From Lingula anatina (lineage: Eukaryota > Brachiopoda > Lingulata > Lingulida > Lingulidae), in NCBI RefSeq assembly GCF_001039355.2, contig NW_019775192.1:303230-363229 (forward strand): a DNA stretch of 60,000 nucleotides, given 5' to 3'. The position numbers and the translations under genes were made by a program. Position 1 is the first letter of the stretch. The number at the start of each line of letters is the position of its first letter. The notes beneath the pieces are model-generated. The model worked only from the letters and a program-made list of their open reading frames with translations. It did no database searches and was not told the DNA's origin. This document shows positions 36,063 to 50,400 of this stretch, piece after piece.

Positions 36063-38461
36063 ATGTTATTTTTATCTCTTTTTTTGTTTTTACAAGAAAC
36101 TGTTATTTTCATTTATTTTTAAATACATACATCCTTTGATCGAACTAAAACCAGCAAGTATTATTACTCAGATAAAATATTGCAAAGTATTTGCTGTTGG
36201 TTAATTTCATTTTCACTGATATTGGGAAATTTGCAAAAAGATTGACAAGTTAAAAATTCAAACAAACAAATGAAGATGTTTTATTTCATTTATTTTAATT
36301 AAAAAATATCACCTCTTTAACTTTTAAAGTCTTAATGGAACTGTATAATGTATTTCCCTTATTATCATACATCCCCTTTCCAGGATTAAATTTGTCTAAT
36401 AATGACTAGTGTACCATTTCCAAGCTTGAGAGTGGAGCAACAAACTTAAATTCTAACTTCATTGATTGTGCACATCTTTAACTTACAACTTTGCCACAGG
36501 CAGCATCTTAATTGGTCCAAACATTGATAACCATAGTTCCAAACAGCTAATCATAAAGTAAACTTAGATCAAGTATCGACCTTCCCCCAACATACAGACA
36601 GAGTCAAAGCTGTGGTAATTCACCAGTTTACATTGTGTTTATCCTCTTGATGTTGTTCTATGCCAGTGAAAATTTGCATATGGAGACTTACAATTTTTTT
36701 TTATTAATTACCAGATCTGAAATTTGCTTCTTGCATTTTAACTTAATGTAAAAGTGAAGAAATAAGGAACCTTAATCTTCAGTGCTATCCAACAGTTGTA
36801 CATACTATACATGTTATGCTAATTTATCACAGATAATTTTATGATAACAATCTACTGATAATGCTTTCTAACATGCCAAACAATAAATTCCAATTCCTAA
36901 GCTACATGAATGCTGCTATTCTTACAATGAAAACCAAACTCTTTGGAGCAATCTGATTTTTTAAACATCTTAATCATTTGAAAATACACTTTTGCTATTT
37001 ATTCAAATGCAATTTCTGTACCTAATGTATCAAAAAGACTAGACTAATACTTTGCAAGACCATATACGACTGGATTTAATACAAAAAATAGGTAAGTTAA
37101 AAGTGTGCTTTTGTGTAAGTGTTGTGGTGTTGCATATAAAAAAGATTTTTTTGTCAAAAACTGGTATGGCTTCATGTTAGTTCTTCAAACAACCAGCAAA
37201 GAGAAATATCCTCACTTCATTCCAAGGACATATTTAAATTTCGGCCAAAGCCATAACTGAGCCACTTAAATTAAAACTGGTATCTTCAAATTGCAATTCA
37301 AAATATTATTCACTACAAGCTATCAAAATATGCTTACCTAAATGGTTTCTCAAGGCAAAAGAAAATGGTCAATGAATTTCTAAAATGTTTTAAAACTAGA
37401 CAGGTCTTATTTGATCAATACAACATGACCCACTACTTTTCCCCTAATAGTTCAGCTATATATTATCTTCACATTTTAAGGAAAAACAGAAATAACATTT
37501 CACTACCCTCTGTGCTTTTGTATATGAAATAATTAGCACCGTCTTGGAAGTACTAAATGAAATAGTCATGTTCGTGCTTATATATTAACATCACTAAAGT
37601 GAACATTCAGTTTTGGGAAACATTTCCTGAGTATCTGACATATGAAAATAAATATCCATCAATATATTTCACATGATGATGTACTCTTGTTGATTATTCA
37701 AAATCCTTTTTACTAGGTCAGATTCAATCTACAGTAATCTTTCTTTATGAGAGAATAATATATATTAATAATTTTGCCATGATTTAGTATATGAACAGAA
37801 AATAAACAATACAATATCAATATCTGAATATAAAATCCCAACACTTTTAAAGAAGATCAGACTAAACACCAGTCAATGTGCTTTTAGCAATGCTAAACAT
37901 ACAAAATGTAAATAATTAAATAAATGCAATAAAAATTACTAAAAATAAGTCCTCAAAATATATCCCATAGAGTGGAATAATAACATACTCTACTGAACAA
38001 CAGACTACAGTGGTCATACAAAAAGACTTATAGGCCTACAGAAAAAATGCTAATGCATACATTTTACTCAACATGTTAAATGCATATTCACTTGCAAATG
38101 CAATTATTCTTATTACCACTGTTTTTTGAAAAGCAGACATGACGTCATGAACAGAGAAACAGTCTGAAAATAAATGAATGATTTCACTATCTGTCCCATT
38201 CACATTGGTATATTCATAGTTTTGGAATGACACACTTTCAAAAGAGTGTTTACTGCTACAGCTACGGCATACTAAATGAATACACTTTTATGAAAAGCTT
38301 TCATCACCTCTAGAAGCACAAAGTAGACTGAAAAAGCATTGTCATTTTAATGACTCAAAATAGTTTGGCAAATGGAAAAGGACTTCTTTTTATATCTTGA
38401 AGATCCAGCTTCATGGCACCATAATCATATTTTGGGTGTTTATTAAGTCTAATCCTAAATG
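36063..38461. other. Intergenic DNA and probable fringe 3' untranslated region
   Basis: About 2.4 kb of AT-rich DNA between the tRNA and the fringe stop codon. Several minus-strand AATAAA hexamers are present (for example near 36283 and 36998), any of which could end the fringe transcript. I see no coding sequence. Confidence 0.4.
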
Positions 38462-41400
38462 TCACCTTCCATGCAACCTTCTTCCTTTAATGGCATCACA
38501 ATCCTTCAAATATGGAAAGAGGTGACAGTGTATAGACTTCAGCCTACAAAAAAAAATTTATCATAAATTTTAAACTACAACAATTTTGTTCAACATTCTT
38601 TTGAAAGACTAAGAGACAACTAATGAAGTAATCTTTTAATCTATCTGTATGGCATGACATATATTAACCTCTTATCATAGTCAGATATTGTAACCTGCTT
38701 CTGCTGTGTATAATTTTGTTTTTGTCTAATCCCAGGAGAAATATTAACAGAATTGATGAAATTAGAACACTTTGCAATAAATAACATATGTCAATTTGTC
38801 CATAAAATAAATATTGCAATTATTGTGTGTGCTCACAAACAATAATGAAAACACAGCTATTTCTATGATAATTTAAAATATTAAAATATATTACATTTTC
38901 TTTTGCCTATTAGTGTGTACATTTTTTAAATTCCACTTATTATCTTTAATTTGGCTTACATATACCTTCAGTAAAAAACAAAAGCCATGTTAGATTGAGC
39001 CAAAGCATTCATCTGAATTAATCACATGCCAAGTTATATGAATGAGGATAGTACATGAGTATATGTCTTTGTTACCTTGTTGGATCCTCTGTCTTGTCAA
39101 AACCTTTGACATTCACCACATTCATTCTGCTGCCATATGTGGAATAACTAAAGGTGACCTGTAATAAAAAACACATGCTTATATGATAAAATATAAGCAA
39201 ATTCTTCACAGGCTTAGCATAAATATTACAGTTCATATTGTGAAATCACGTTTGTAACTAAAATTGTAACAAAGGAAAAGTGCCCAGAAAGAAAATTACA
39301 ACTTTTGAGAGAGCTATTAAGACATGATTCTATTTACTTTCTCTAGTTGTGGTTGATTTTTCATATATGATATATGATACATCAACAACACTTAATATAC
39401 CGGAGGATGATATAATCTATATTTCACTAGAACAATGAAAATGACACATGCTTAAACAGAAATTTATTTATTTATTTATCTGCAATATTGTTACCTGGTT
39501 ACGAAAATCCAGTGGGTTCAAAAGCTGTAGTCCTTCTAAATGGGAATGGAATGCCTGGATCACAGTCAGCTTGGTCTTTAAGATATGACCTATGAAGAAA
39601 ATATCATTTGAAGATTGTTCAAACTGTGTAGAACATTTTCTTTAATGGCACTACCATTGTGTTAGAGGTGCAACTTTTCTACACCAGCTGGGAACGCAAT
39701 TTCATTACCAAAAAGAAGTAGCTGAATTCATTCAAGTGCTACAATGTGCATTGGAAATGGTTTTCGCTCATAGATTAAGTAAGTTGCACTGCCATTGTGT
39801 TAGGTGTGAAACTTTTCTACACCAGTTGGGAACGCAATTTCATTAGAAAAGTGTACTTGCTCAATTCATACAAGCAATAGATAAAATGTGCATTAGAAAT
39901 GGTTTCAGCTCAAAGATATACTGAACAGTTAACACCATTTAAGTTTTTGCTTGGGTTACAAAGATGAATTTTTAAAAGGAAGAAAAACTCTCACCTTTAT
40001 AACTTACATATTGTGACAAATCTCTGACTAATCACCAAAATTTGTGGGCTTAGGGATTTCAGGCCAACCATATTTAAATTTTCACACTTACCTATAATAT
40101 ACCCAACTGTGCAGTCATCAGGAAGACGGATCTTTTCACAAGCTCTGTTCAGTCTGCCACCACTAAAATTATGGAGAGCATACATGATATTTTCTAAAAA
40201 ATGTTTTACATAAAAAGATAAAACTACAGACATTCACCTATAAAACTTCAGCATTTTTAGCAAGTCACCATCCACAATATATGTTAAATACCACCACAAC
40301 TCCAGCAAGAAACATAGATAATTAATTCTGGTGTAAAGTGAATCAATGATAACAAAGAGAAAGCTAATATAAAGTTTGAAAATTAATTTTGGAGTTATAT
40401 CTAGTTAACATTTAGGTTATTCAGGATGAGTTAAGTTAGCCCAGGTAGGTCTACTTTATCTTACCCTGCATGTGGCATCATCTTAAGTGCAAGACCCCTA
40501 CTGATGCAGAACCCAGCGCCACCAGTAGCAAACCAGAAGGCTATTTTATGCTAAAATAAATATTTACACTTGTTAAAATGCTACTGAATCATGAAAGGTT
40601 GCTATTATTTTTAATAGCAGATGAAGGAACTTTCACCAACATTAGGTCATGTGAGCTTCAGAGAAGCTTTTTAAGTATTCATTTCCTTTTGGGAGACTTT
40701 TCAATTTCTGCGTAGTTTATAACTAGGAAGTTTCTCACATTCAACACTTAAAGATCTAATGACTCACATCGTTTTTTAAATTGCACCTAAAAGTCTCATT
40801 CAAATTTAAAATCAGTTTTATTACAATTGTAAACAGTCTTAAAATAACATGCAAGATAATGCTATTATGGGAGGTGGGGAGGATTTCAAAAACCCATATG
40901 TGAAAATGTAGTCTCAAATGGAAATATCATATATCTGTTATGCTGGTCATTTAGGTGTTACTTTAAAAGCTTACCCCTATATGATCTTTCTCTTCAATTT
41001 CCAGTGGGTGCCCCATGCTAGGCTTGCCAATATACCAATCATCTGTGTGGTTATAATTCTGCAACATTTCCAGCAACTTGGGAACATTAACATAAGTGTC
41101 ATCATCAACGTGACAAAACCACCTAAGAGTCAACAAAAAAAACATTTTCAAAAATGATAATAATAAAATTAAAAACTAATTATGACTATTTAACAATCTA
41201 AACTCCTATCAATTTCATTTAAATTTACAATACAGGGAAGTTTTTTAATGAAACTGAAAATTTTGTGTTACTGGCAATTTTGTCAACAAAGAGATTAAAA
41301 AATTATTCATATTCCATCCATAACAGTACATTTATAGCAAATTTACTTTTTCAAATAATTTTTTAGAAAATGTCTTCTAAGGATAAAATGTTACAAAAAC

Positions 41401-44400
41401 AATTTTCAATTAAAATATTTCTTTATCCATCTAATACACTTGGTGACCTAGTGTTACATAATTAAGAGGCTTGGGCCAACAGTAGGTGCTAAATACAGGT
41501 GAACAATTGAAACAATAATTGGCCTGGACAGATAATCACTTATTTATCACAAGTTGCAAAGAAAGTGTCACCAAAACGCAAATTTCATATTAATCTTTCA
41601 GCTGCCAAGTATAAATGACTTGGGATTTGTGTAATTAGATTTTACTTTAGCAGTACTTCAGAGTGGCTGTTAATCAATCACCAAATTTAATCAAGGTATG
41701 GGGCTAGTGTATTAATATCAAATGTGCATTTGAGTAAATTGTTAATTCATTTAATGGAGTTTATTAAAAGTCCTTCACCATATTCTGAAATATTCTTAAT
41801 ATACAAGTGACAGTAAACTCTGAAATACTTTATGTATACCTTATATATTTAATTTAAAGAAACTCATGATAAGGTGGATTCTAAACCTTGTTACTTCCAA
41901 TGAAAGATTATACACTACATTTGATGCAGTTATCCAGTCTGAACTCAGGTAATAACATTGTGCAGAATGAGTGATGAAACAAAAGAGTCACTTGACTGCA
42001 CTACCCCATGCAGTGACTATCTTGATAAAACCAATCTCAGCTCTTTACCCCAACCGAGAAAAAAAACAAGATAGCTGCCAGTGAAAATAATTGACACATA
42101 AAAATCTTCTAATTTTAGGATGGTAAAGACCTTTTTTACATCCTGTGTTATACTTGTCTGTATCAAAACACTTAAGACTGATTCTAACATGTNTGTGCAA
42201 TAAATAACATATGTCAATTTGTCCATACAATAAATATTGCAATTATTGTGTGTGCTCACAAACAATAGTGAAAACACAACTATTTCTATGATAAGTTAAA
42301 ATATTAAAATATATTAAATTTTCTTTTGCCTATTAGTGTGTACATTTTTAAAATTCCACTTATTATCTTTAATTTGGCTTACATATACCTTCAGTAAAAA
42401 ACAAAAGCCATGTTAGATTGAGCCAAAGCATTCATCTGAATTGATCACATGCCAAGTTATATGAATGAGGATAGTACATGAGTATATGTCATTGTTACCT
42501 TGTTGGATCCTCTGTCTTGTCAAAACCTTTGACATTCACCACATTCATTCTGCTGCCATATGTGGAATAACTAAAGGTGACCTGTAATAAAAAACACATG
42601 CTTATATGATAAAATATAACCAAATTCTTCACAGGCTTGACATATATATTATAGTTCATATTGTGAAATCATGTTTGTGACTAAAATTGTAACAAAGGAA
42701 GAGTGCCCGGAAAGAAAATTACGACTTTTGAGAGAGCTATTAAGACATGATTCTATTTACTTTCTCTAGTTGTGGTTGATTTTTCATATATGATATATGA
42801 TACATCAACAACATTTAATATACCTGAGGATGATATAATCTATATTTCATTAGAACAATGAGTTAATGACACATGCTTAAACAGAAATTTATTTATTTAT
42901 TTATTTATCTACAATATTGTTACCTGGTTACGAAAATCCAGTGGGTTCAAAAGCTGTAGTCCTTCTAAATGGGAATGGAATGCCTGGATCACAGTCAGCT
43001 TGGTCTTTAAGATATGACCTATGAAGAAAATATCATTTGAAGATTGTTCAAACTGTGTAGAACATTTTCTGTAATGGCACTACCATTGTGTTAGAGGTGC
43101 AACTTTTCTACACCAGTTGGGAACGCAATTTCATTACCAAAAAGAAGTAGCTGAATTCATTCAAGTGCTACAATGTGCATTGGAAATGGTTTTCGCTCAT
43201 AGATTAAGTAAGTTGCACTGCCATTGTGTTAGGTGTGAAACTTTTCTACACCAGTTGGGAACGCAATTTCATTAGCAAAGTGTACTTGCTCAATTCATAC
43301 AAGCAATAGATAAAATGTGCATTGGAAATGGTTTCAGCTCAAAGATATACTGAACAGTTAACACCATTTAAGTTTTTGCTTGGGTTACAAAGATGAATTT
43401 TTAAAAGGAAGAAAAACTCTCACCTTTATAACTTACATACTGTGACAAATCTCTGACTAATCACCAAAGTTTGTGGGCTTAGGGATTTCAGGCCAACCAT
43501 ATTTAAATTTTCACACTTACCTATAATATACCCAACTGTGCAGTCATCAGGAAGACGGATCTTTTCACAAGCTCTGTTCAGTCTGCCACCACTAAAATTA
43601 TGGAGAGCATACATGATATTTTCTAAAAAATGTTTTACATAAAAAGATAAAACTACAGACATTCACCTATAAAACTTCAGCATTTTTAGCAAGTCACCAT
43701 CCACAATATATGTAAAATACCACCACAACTCCAGCAAGAAACATAGAAAATTAATTCTGGTGTAAAGTCAATCAATGATAACAAAGAGAAAGCTAATATC
43801 ATCATCATCATTGCTCTTCGTCCCGCGTGGGACATAAGGCCACAGAAAGCTAATATAAAGTTTGAAAATTAATTTTGGAGTTATATCTAGTTAACATTTA
43901 GGTTATTCAGGATGAGTTAAGTTAGCCCAGGTAGGTCTACTTTATCTTACCCAGCATGTGGCAGCATCTTAAGTGCAAGACCCCTACTGATGCAGAACCC
44001 AGCGCCACCAGTGGCAAACCAGAAGGCTATTTTATGCTAAAATAAATATTTACACTTGTTAAAATTCTACTGAATCATGAAAGGTTGCTATTATTTTCAA
44101 TAGCAGATGAAGGAACTTTCACCAACATTAGGTCATGTGAGCTTCAGAGAAGCTTTTTAAGTATTCATTTCCTTTTGGGAGACTTTTCAATTTCTGTGTA
44201 GTTTATAACTAGGAAGTTTCTCACATTCAACACTTAAAGATCTAATGACTCATATCGTTTTTTAAATTGCACCTTAAATTCACATTCAAATTTAAAATCA
44301 GTTTTATTACAATTGTAAACAGTCTTAAAATAACATGCAAGATAATGCTATTATGGGAGGTGAGGAGGATTTCAAAAACCCATATGTGAAAATGTAGTCT

Positions 44401-47400
44401 GATATGGAAATATCATGTATCTGTTATGCTGGTCATTTAGGTGTTACTTTAAAAGCTTACCCCTATATGATCTTTCTCTTCAATTTCCAGTGGGTGCCCC
44501 ATGCTAGGCTTGCCAATATACCAATCATCTGTGTGGTTATAATTCTGCAACATTTCCAGCAACTTGGGAACATTAACATAAGTGTCATCATCAACGTGAC
44601 AAAACCACCTAAAAGTCAACAAGAAAAACATTTTCAAAAATGATAATAATAAAATTAAAAACTAATTATGACTATTTAACAATCTAAACTCCTATCAATT
44701 TCATTAAATTTACAATACAGGGAAGTTTTTTAATGAAACTGAAAATTTTGTGTTACTGGCAATTTTGTCAACAAAATGATTAAAAAATTATTCATATTCC
44801 ATCCTTAACAGTACATTTATAGCAAATTTTCTTTTTCAAATAATTTTTTAAAAATGTCTTCTAAGGATAAAATGTTACAAAACAATTTTCAATTAAAATA
44901 TTTCTTTATCCATCTAATACACTTGGTGACCTTGTGTTACATAATTAAGAGGCTTGGGCCTACAGTAGGTGCTAAATACAGGTGAACAATTGAAACAATA
45001 ATTGGCCTGGACAGATAATCACTTATTTATCACAAGTTGCAAAGAAAGTGTCACCAAAATGCAAATTTCATATTAATCTTTTCAGCTGCCAAGTATCTTA
45101 GATAAATGACTTGGGATTTGTGTAATTAGATTTTACTTTAGCAGTACTTCAGAGTGGCTGTTAATCAATCACCAAATTTAATAAAGGTATGGGGCTAGTG
45201 TATTAATATCAAATTTGCATTTGAGTAAATTGTTAATTCATTTAATGGAGTTTATTAAAAGTCCTTCACCATATTCTGAAATACTTTATATATACCTTAC
45301 ATATTTAATTTAAAGAAACTCATGATAAGGTGGATTCTAAACCATGTTACTTCCAATGAAAGATTATACACTACATTTGATGCAGTTACCCAGTCTGAAC
45401 TCAGGTAATAAAATTGTGCAGAATGAGTGGTGAAACAAAAGAGCCACTTGACTGCACTACCCCATGCAGTGACTATCTTGATAAAACCAATCTCAGCTCT
45501 TTACCCCAACCGAGAAAAAACACAAGACTGCTGCCAGTGAAAATAATTGACACATAAAAATCTTCTAATTTTAGGATGGTAAAGACCTTTTTTACATCCT
45601 GTGTTATACTTGTCTGTATCAAAACACTTAAGACTGATTCTAACATGTAATTACACTGCATGGGTTTTTGCTCCCTTTCACAACTTCACATCCACGTTTG
45701 AACCAATATAAAATAACCAAGTTTAATGACTGTGTCCAGCATGAAGGGGGGGGGGGTCTCTTAGGCAATAGTCTTACATAATAGTCAGACAATTAAGTCT
45801 TAGTTGTTAATATTTCAAAGTGTTTCAATACAGGTAACATGTCAAAAGGGCTAAAGATGGAACACAAGTGAAACAATTATTCTGAAATTTACCTTTTTTG
45901 GGACTCCATAAAAACATCATACTCTACAGCCATTTTACAACAAAGGGCTGACCTGAAATGAGAGAAAACTTAATTCAAAATTTGCTTTTCTCTAAATGGT
46001 ATATTGTAATACCCAGCAAAAATTAATACCTAGTGAACAAAACAGACATTTCTACAGCATGGATAAATGTTCTTGATCTTATGACATACTTAATTAAGAA
46101 AGGGTGGTAGTTTTGACTTTTGTATTACAGATTAATTGCAAGAGGAACACTTAAACTGTTCAAAAAACCAGATTTTAATTCTTTTCATTTTTTATGAAGG
46201 CCAATAACAACATAAGAAATCTATCTATCACATCACCAGTGTTTTGGTGCTTATATGAACATCATTTTCAATTATCCCAATGTTTCCCTTCATGTGTTTT
46301 ATTGTATTTCATCAGATCAACTTAATGCAGATCTGCAAACAGATGTTTTTTATTCACTTCAAGCCATCATACATGATACATGAGGGGTCGAAGTTCTGAT
46401 TCTGCTGCAAGGGGAAGTTCCATAACAAAAGACATTTTTTCTGGTGACTGGCACACCTGACTGCACTTTAGCTGCCAAGGAAGCCACTAAAAGCTGCAGG
46501 TATTTTATCCTTATTCCTCCTTTTTCAAAAGCCAATATAAATCACTTCCAAAATGTACCTTTTTGAATTACAAAGTTAATATTTTATACGATGGCTACAT
46601 AAGAATGCATTCATCAGACAGAAGAATATCTTAAAGATGCATGTATTAACTCAATATAAAAAAAAAGAATTTAAGGCAACTGGAATTATCTGATTAAGAT
46701 AACTACAAATGCAAGTTAGATTTTGTGGGATATAGGAAAGATGGGCCAAAAATAATAGCAGACTAGCGAGTGCAGCAACAAAAAAAAACTTGGCAGAATT
46801 TATCCACAAGAATTTTTTTGATTTTTTTCTCTAAAGTCTTTTGAATTACAATCTTCTGCACAACAAATATTTTGTGTTCACTTTGGTATTGCTTTCCAAG
46901 AAGACATTCCTGGTGCATAGAGTTTCATCCATGTTGCTAAAAGTTATCCCGCCGCGTAATTACTGGCAGCGCGAGCCAGTTACTATAAGTTACTATAAGT
47001 AACTGGCTCGCGCTGCCAGTAATTACGCGGCGGGATATTCAGGGCACAGACCGTGATCATAAGATAGCGCGAATAGAAAATAGATTTTTAGAAAATAGAC
47101 ATTCCATGTGAACGAAGCCATACTCTTGCATGTTTTCTAGTCCCATATAACCTTATGCTATGCTGAAGGCCTCGTTTTAAACTACGTGGGATGATTCCCA
47201 TTCATTTCATTTGGAGTACCATCCAGTAAATGTCATGTCCACATAACAATCAAAATGAAAATGTCATACAAGTGTACAATACATGGGCATACTGGTAATT
47301 CAAAATCACAACACAACAGAAAGAAGAAGCCACATCTTTGTTACTATAGCATACATTTTGTTGTAGCTACTGTAGGCAGTGGTAACACCTGAATATTTGT

Positions 47401-50400
47401 TCTGTGACATCCGTCAGGTTTTAGGAATCAGTTATGGCTGCTGAGTTAGCAAAAGCTAGCTTTGACATAGATCTGTTTTGAAGATATGAAATGATTCTCT
47501 TGCAGGAAACTTGTATACAACATCATAATGGAAATGAACCAATTGCCTGCATATTTTAATGTGCATGACATGTCCATGCTGGTGTTTGAATAGAAAACAT
47601 TTTAATTATCAATTTATATGCTGGTATGGTTGCTCATCAAACATTCCACTTCATTTACAATACACTCAGTTTGAATTTAAGAGCAGAAGTTGTTTTACCC
47701 CACTTGTACCATGCTCAAATGAAGACAGTTTTATGACAAAATCGAGGGGTTATGTTCCCACCTCAAGCAATAATTAGTTTTCCATAATAACATCTAGTAA
47801 AAGTCAAGACGTAATTGCAGATAGCTTAAAGGGGATGCAGCAATTATAACAAAATAAAATACTGCTTCATCTGATGCATACATGCAAACCAAACACTTTC
47901 ATCATGGCTATAGAAAAAGCACTGATTTTTATTTCTGGACATATAAACTTGTGATTTTCTTTTTCATAGACCAATACAAGTTTAAATTACAAAGCATCCA
48001 TTATCATAGTATTATAGTATTGATAATGCATTCTAGATAGCATCCAAAAATGAATTTATATAAGCAGCCATACCACCTTATTTTTAAAGCAGGCACTATC
48101 ATTTAAAAATCTCTCATTTTTCCAATTGCAATAAAGCCTGACAAAAAAAGTTAATGAAATACATTAAAAGTACCTGGTATGACCGGACTGACATTGTGTA
48201 TTGATGAGATGGCCATCTGAAAAATATAAAAACACATATAAATGTTAATGCAATAGAAAACCATATTCATAGGACATAGATGAGTCATAGACTAAAACAA
48301 GTACTTCTACTTGTCATTGCCAACTATCAAATGGACTTTAAAATGTATGCTTCAAAACACGGGCTATGACATACTGACATGCACATTTGGTAGGTGGAGC
48401 TGAAAAAGGGTGCAGCCAGAAGACCTTGAAGGACAGGCAAGCTTATACAACCCATATAAAAAAGTGGGGAAGATGCTGAAGGGCCAAATATAAAAACTTA
48501 ACTTACTAACCATGACTTAATCTATCCCACCTTAAATTATTATACAACAAAGTAGGTAATTACAATATTCTCTGAAGCTTCATGATCGAGTGCCCCTAGA
48601 CAGAAGTGACTACCAGTTCCTGTGCTGTTAGCAATAAACGAGCAAAGAATTAATTGCAGTAGCAACAACTTGGTTATGAATAAGTTTGCAGTGAGCTCAA
48701 GGTATACAATTTAATTTGAAACTTGAAAATTGTAAACAGACTGCCCTCCTTTTTAAAGATATACAGCAAAATGTAAATAATCATAGTGGCTTTTTAAAGT
48801 ACCCGTTTACATGGTGGTTAAAATATCAACATGACCCATGAACCAGATAACACTCATGGTTGATGATCCCTGAAAAAATATCTGGCACTGAAACTAACCA
48901 CAACTACCCATTTTCACAGCTTATGCAGCACACAAGGATGTCATTAAAACATTATCATTTTCTTGATCTTCCCTAGCTGGCAGGCGCAACAAAATATTAT
49001 CATTCTCTCAAATCTTCCTAGACACCAGTCACAGCGATGCTTACAGGGAGTCAGTTACCATGTACACTGGCTCACTGTTGTTAACTTGATTAATTACCAT
49101 AGTTTTTTTCTCTTTTAAAACCAAAACTTTGTAACTATTTGCTAGAAAGGCAAATTCAGCAGAAAATGTTGGTGTACAGAAGCATAAGCTAATTAAATAA
49201 TGTTGGTGAAGGAAGTTCTTCTGTTTTTAGTCTGTACAAGAGACCAGGACCCAGCAGTATGGGGCGTCAAACCAAGCTAATCTCTTGTGTTTGAGGCGCT
49301 GCACCTGGATATCCCCACTGTGCATCCAAACACTGTGGAATTCTACCACATGTTTTGGAAAAATATGATAGATAAACATGTGGAAAAATGTTGATTCATG
49401 TCCCAGTCTTCCAAAATATTCTGTTCTTATTTAAGTGAAAATGTTCTCCTTACATGTTTTGAAGACTAATTTAAAGAAACATATGTGATATCCTGTCCAA
49501 GCCTGTTCAATTTTATTACCAAAATTTATGCAAAAGACTGTTCATCATATGAATTTTATCTCAGAGGCTTCTGTGTTATTTCATACATTGCTTCAGAGTT
49601 TCATTTATTCTTTTTGTGTCAAACACCCTTACATATTTCCTGAGCAAATGGTTATAGAAAATCAATGTAAAATATACAAAGTGAGTGTTTTGGGATTAGA
49701 CATCTGTTAGTTAAAATAGGGCGTCATAAAGCACTTCCAAACATACAAATGTTATTGAAACTTTTCTCCTTCAACTGTTTTGAGAGACTTAATCAATGGC
49801 CAAAAAGGCTTATTCTTTCCCATGCCAATGTGCCCTTTGGACTGCTAGTTGTAGAAATTTTTAGTTATATTTTACAAAATAGTACTGATTATCAATGCTT
49901 CCTAATCCTGTATGTTTAACATGCAATGACAAACTATAAAAACTCAATGTAATGTACTGAATTTAAACTCCTCCCTTTGAAATTAATACAATGTAGAACA
50001 ATGTATTTTGCTTGAATCTTAGAGCAAAAATTTGACCCAAATAACATGAATGCATATATGAATACTGCTCTTGGCAATAAAAAAATAATAAGCTGAACAG
50101 TAATGCATACCACCCTGAGATGGAAATCTTGATTTCAACGACACAAAAAAAGTCTTCACTAAACATTTAGCATTCTAATCAGAAAATACTAGTTTCTGCA
50201 ATATGATTATAATAGGTGGGTGATGGATAATCTACATCAAAATTTCCCAAGACCTTTCAAATTGTACCTGCAATGAAATTAATATTTCAGTGTATTCTAG
50301 ACACTGTTATTGATAACAACTAACAGGTATTCATATGTCTAATAAATGTAGAATTTTCATAGCGTTTGGGTTTAAAACCCCCAAGATTTAAAGCAGGATA

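Noticed and set aside
40909-44643. Paired plus-strand open frames of 79 codons seen in both blocks
   Set aside because: They are antisense to fringe exon 5 and appear twice only because the block is duplicated.
38771-45648. Two separate fringe genes in tandem
   Set aside because: Only exons 5-9 are doubled; the first four exons and the last exon occur once, so neither block is an independent gene.
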